A DNA stretch of 64,000 nucleotides from Desulfurispora thermophila DSM 16022. GTDB taxonomy: Bacteria; Bacillota; Desulfotomaculia; Desulfotomaculales; Desulfurisporaceae. The notes below the pieces were generated by a model. It was not told where the DNA came from, did not search any database, and saw only the letters and a list, made by a program, of their open reading frames with translations. This document shows, in pieces, positions 62,526 to 64,000 of this stretch (positions are counted from its first letter, which is position 1; the number at the start of each line of letters is the position of its first letter). Location of the stretch: the NCBI RefSeq assembly GCF_000376385.1, contig NZ_AQWN01000010.1:62231-126230 (forward strand), given 5' to 3'. The translations under genes and the position numbers were made by a program.

Positions 62526-62906
62526 TCAGCTGGACTGAATTAACCGGACAAATTTAAACCATAAAGGCGGACCCAATACCAGTAAACCAACCAGTACGGC
62601 CAATGCGGCCAGGAGCAAGACCGCCCCCGCAGCTATATCTTTGGCATCTCTGGCCAGAGGGTGGTATTGAGGCGAAACCAAATCCACCACCCGCTCCAGG
62701 GCCGTGTTGATGAGCTCGGCGCTCAGCACAACAAATATCACCAGCAGGAGAACAACCAGGCGAAGACCGCTTAGTCCCAACCACCAGGCCACAACAAGCA
62801 CAACCAATGTAGCCAGCAGGTGAAAGCGCATGTGGCGCTGGGTAGCCACGACCAGCCCGATACCCCGCAGGGCACAGAACAAGCTGCGCAAAAACTTGCT
62901 GCTCAT
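62526..62906 (-). CDS. dgkA: Diacylglycerol/undecaprenol kinase family protein
   Basis: A 126-residue three-helix membrane kinase. The family signature is AELINTALERVVDLVSPQYHPLARDAKDIAAGAVLL. Firmicute members phosphorylate undecaprenol for the wall cycle. The ATG at 62906 lies just past the ybeY stop (62911), with only a weak ribosome-binding site, so translation is probably coupled to ybeY. Confidence 0.92.
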   Translation of the reverse strand: MSSKFLRSLFCALRGIGLVVATQRHMRFHLLATLVVLVVAWWLGLSGLRLVVLLLVIFVVLSAELINTALERVVDLVSPQYHPLARDAKDIAAGAVLLLAALAVLVGLLVLGPPLWFKFVRLIQSS

Positions 62907-62910
62907 TTTT

Positions 62911-63372
62911 TCATGCCCGAACCAGGTCCAGGGAAGATAGTATAGCCTCGGTGCGCGCCAGCATTTCCTGCTCACCCTGGGGCGTATCGTGGTCGTAACC
63001 CAGCAGGTGCAACACACCATGCACAACCAGAAAGCCCAGTTCCCTGTCCAAGCTGTGCCCGTACTCCATAGACTGCCTCAAAGCTGTAGGGAGCGAGATG
63101 ACTATGTCGCCCAGAATGCGCCCCTCTCCTGCGTCAGCCAGCTCCTCGCCCTCTTCCATGGCAAAGGAGAGCACATCGGTGGGAGAATCAATCTGCCGGT
63201 AACGGAAATTGAGATCCCGCATATATTCATCATCCACCAATACCACGCTTACCTCGGCATCTTCCCCTGAAAGCTCCTCTGCCAGGGCCTTTTCCACCAC
63301 TCGCCGCACCAGACTGTTCATTTTTTCATCCACTGGCACTGCCGTTTGAAGGTTGTCTACGTAGACCGGCAT
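62911..63372 (-). CDS. ybeY: rRNA maturation endoribonuclease YbeY
   Basis: A 153-residue metalloprotein for 16S rRNA 3'-end processing and ribosome quality control. The zinc motif is HGVLHLLGYDHD (HGxLHLxGxDH), with RDLNFRYRQIDSPTDVLSFAM upstream. ATG with GAGGAG upstream; the start overlaps the end of the pgpH gene by 47 bases. Confidence 0.95.
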   Translation of the reverse strand: MPVYVDNLQTAVPVDEKMNSLVRRVVEKALAEELSGEDAEVSVVLVDDEYMRDLNFRYRQIDSPTDVLSFAMEEGEELADAGEGRILGDIVISLPTALRQSMEYGHSLDRELGFLVVHGVLHLLGYDHDTPQGEQEMLARTEAILSSLDLVRA

Positions 63373-64000
63373 TTTGCTTTTTTCTCCTCTCCACTTCTCT
63401 TGCTACATCAGGATACTCAATGCGGGAATGGAAAATACCGCCTAAAATTTGCAAAAACGCTGCCGCAATCAAGTCCAGGTCTTTAAAAGTAAGATCGCAC
63501 TCATCCAGCTGGCTGTCCAGCAATTTATCCCGGATTATTTTGCGCACCAGAGCTTCCACCCTGTTGGGCGTACGGTTCTGCATGGAACGGACGGCGGCCT
63601 CCACCGAATCCGCCAGCATAACAATGGCTGCTTCTTTGCTTTGAGGCCGGGGACCTTCGTAGCGAAATTCATCTTCATTCACACTACTGTTGCCTTCCAG
63701 GGCTTTGTGATAAAAATAGCTTACCAAACTGGTGCCGTGATGCTGAGCAATAATCTGCATAATGCTTTCCGGCAGCTTGTACTCCCTGGCCAGTTCCAGG
63801 CCATCTTTCACATGGGCGGTTAGTATTAAAGTACTCAATGTGGGGGCTATTTTATCGTGCGGGTTCTCTTGCGCCAGCTGGTTTTCAATAAAAAAAACCG
63901 GTCGCTTCATTTTTCCAATATCGTGATAGTATGCCCCCACCCGCGCAAGCAGGCTTTCCGCTCCCACCGCCTCGGCCGCCGCCTCGGCCAGATTGGCCAC
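63326..64000 (-). CDS. PgpH/YqfF-type HD phosphodiesterase (5' end cut off)
   Basis: The C-terminal 224 residues of a 7TM-HD protein; the N-terminal part lies beyond the window. The HD metal site is YYHDIGKMKRPVFFIENQ, followed by HGTSLVSYFYHKA and LADSVEAAVRS. PgpH of Listeria is a c-di-AMP phosphodiesterase, and this gene sits before ybeY as in many firmicutes. The product is likely to degrade c-di-AMP in the same way (inference). Confidence 0.92.
   Translation of the reverse strand: MANLAEAAAEAVGAESLLARVGAYYHDIGKMKRPVFFIENQLAQENPHDKIAPTLSTLILTAHVKDGLELAREYKLPESIMQIIAQHHGTSLVSYFYHKALEGNSSVNEDEFRYEGPRPQSKEAAIVMLADSVEAAVRSMQNRTPNRVEALVRKIIRDKLLDSQLDECDLTFKDLDLIAAAFLQILGGIFHSRIEYPDVAREVERRKKQNAGLRRQPSNGSASG

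Noticed and set aside
1-64000. CRISPR array, prophage or intact insertion sequence
   Set aside because: No regularly spaced direct repeats, no integrase or phage structural genes and no complete transposase with inverted repeats were seen.

Overview
The window (about 52% G+C by eye) looks like a chromosomal segment of a spore-forming anaerobic Gram-positive bacterium of the Clostridia, most like the Desulfotomaculum/Pelotomaculum group (Peptococcaceae sensu lato). This is inferred from gene families and order, not from a search. The pointers are sporulation genes (cwlD, a YhcN/YlaJ-type lipoprotein), a CcpN-PpsR-PpdK gluconeogenesis block, a ferredoxin-dependent 2-oxoacid oxidoreductase subunit, TAXI-type TRAP transport, two-subunit GlyQ/GlyS, and the firmicute order pgpH-ybeY-dgkA-cdd-era...recO...glyQS and dgt-dnaG-rpoD. 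No phage, CRISPR array or intact insertion sequence was found. Most genes are on the minus strand.

Layout. 1-9.2 kb: the start of a GltB-like FMN enzyme gene (cut by the window edge), a TAXI-TRAP operon (receptor, DUF1850, fused permease), nadE, an unknown membrane protein and a lone 2-oxoacid:ferredoxin oxidoreductase beta subunit. 9.2-19 kb: a small acetyltransferase, then a purine block on one strand: a BMP-type nucleoside ABC importer, xpt, a PurS-PurS-PurL fusion, and purQ. 19-31 kb: iscU/nifU-like scaffold, rnhA, an acyl-CoA ligase, a drug/ABC-2 exporter pair, DUF421/DUF4363 membrane proteins, a PPC-domain protein with an unknown partner, an FAD oxidoreductase, ilvE and a FapA protein. 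31-42 kb: an accessory-looking stretch with a HTH regulator, several unknown proteins, a K+ channel, nif3-trmK-acuA, two ion-transporter-superfamily carriers and a gene that appears to derive from an IS1634-like transposase but lacks its acidic catalytic residues.

42-64 kb: the housekeeping end. It holds a four-gene tRNA array (transcribed Asn-Met/Ile2-Glu-Val) with a near-consensus promoter and tandem terminators, then dgt-dnaG-rpoD, a flavoprotein, thpR, an HD-GYP phosphodiesterase, the ccpN-ppsR-ppdK operon with a candidate CcpN operator, glyQS with a structured leader, DUF4342, recO, cwlD, the sporulation lipoprotein, ubiX, corA behind an M-box magnesium riboswitch, and era-cdd-dgkA-ybeY-pgpH (the last cut by the window edge).

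No gene-free stretch exceeds about 300 bases. The longest are 60858-61156 (M-box leader), 29050-29322 (divergent promoter region) and 41313-41570 (A+T-rich, nothing recognised). Starts were moved from the longest reading frame where a ribosome-binding site or overlap with a neighbour argued for it. Family assignments rest on remembered motifs. The best leads for something new are the catalytically dead transposase-derived gene, the orphan oxidoreductase beta subunit, the acuA-trmK-nif3 linkage and the unknown membrane/helical proteins.
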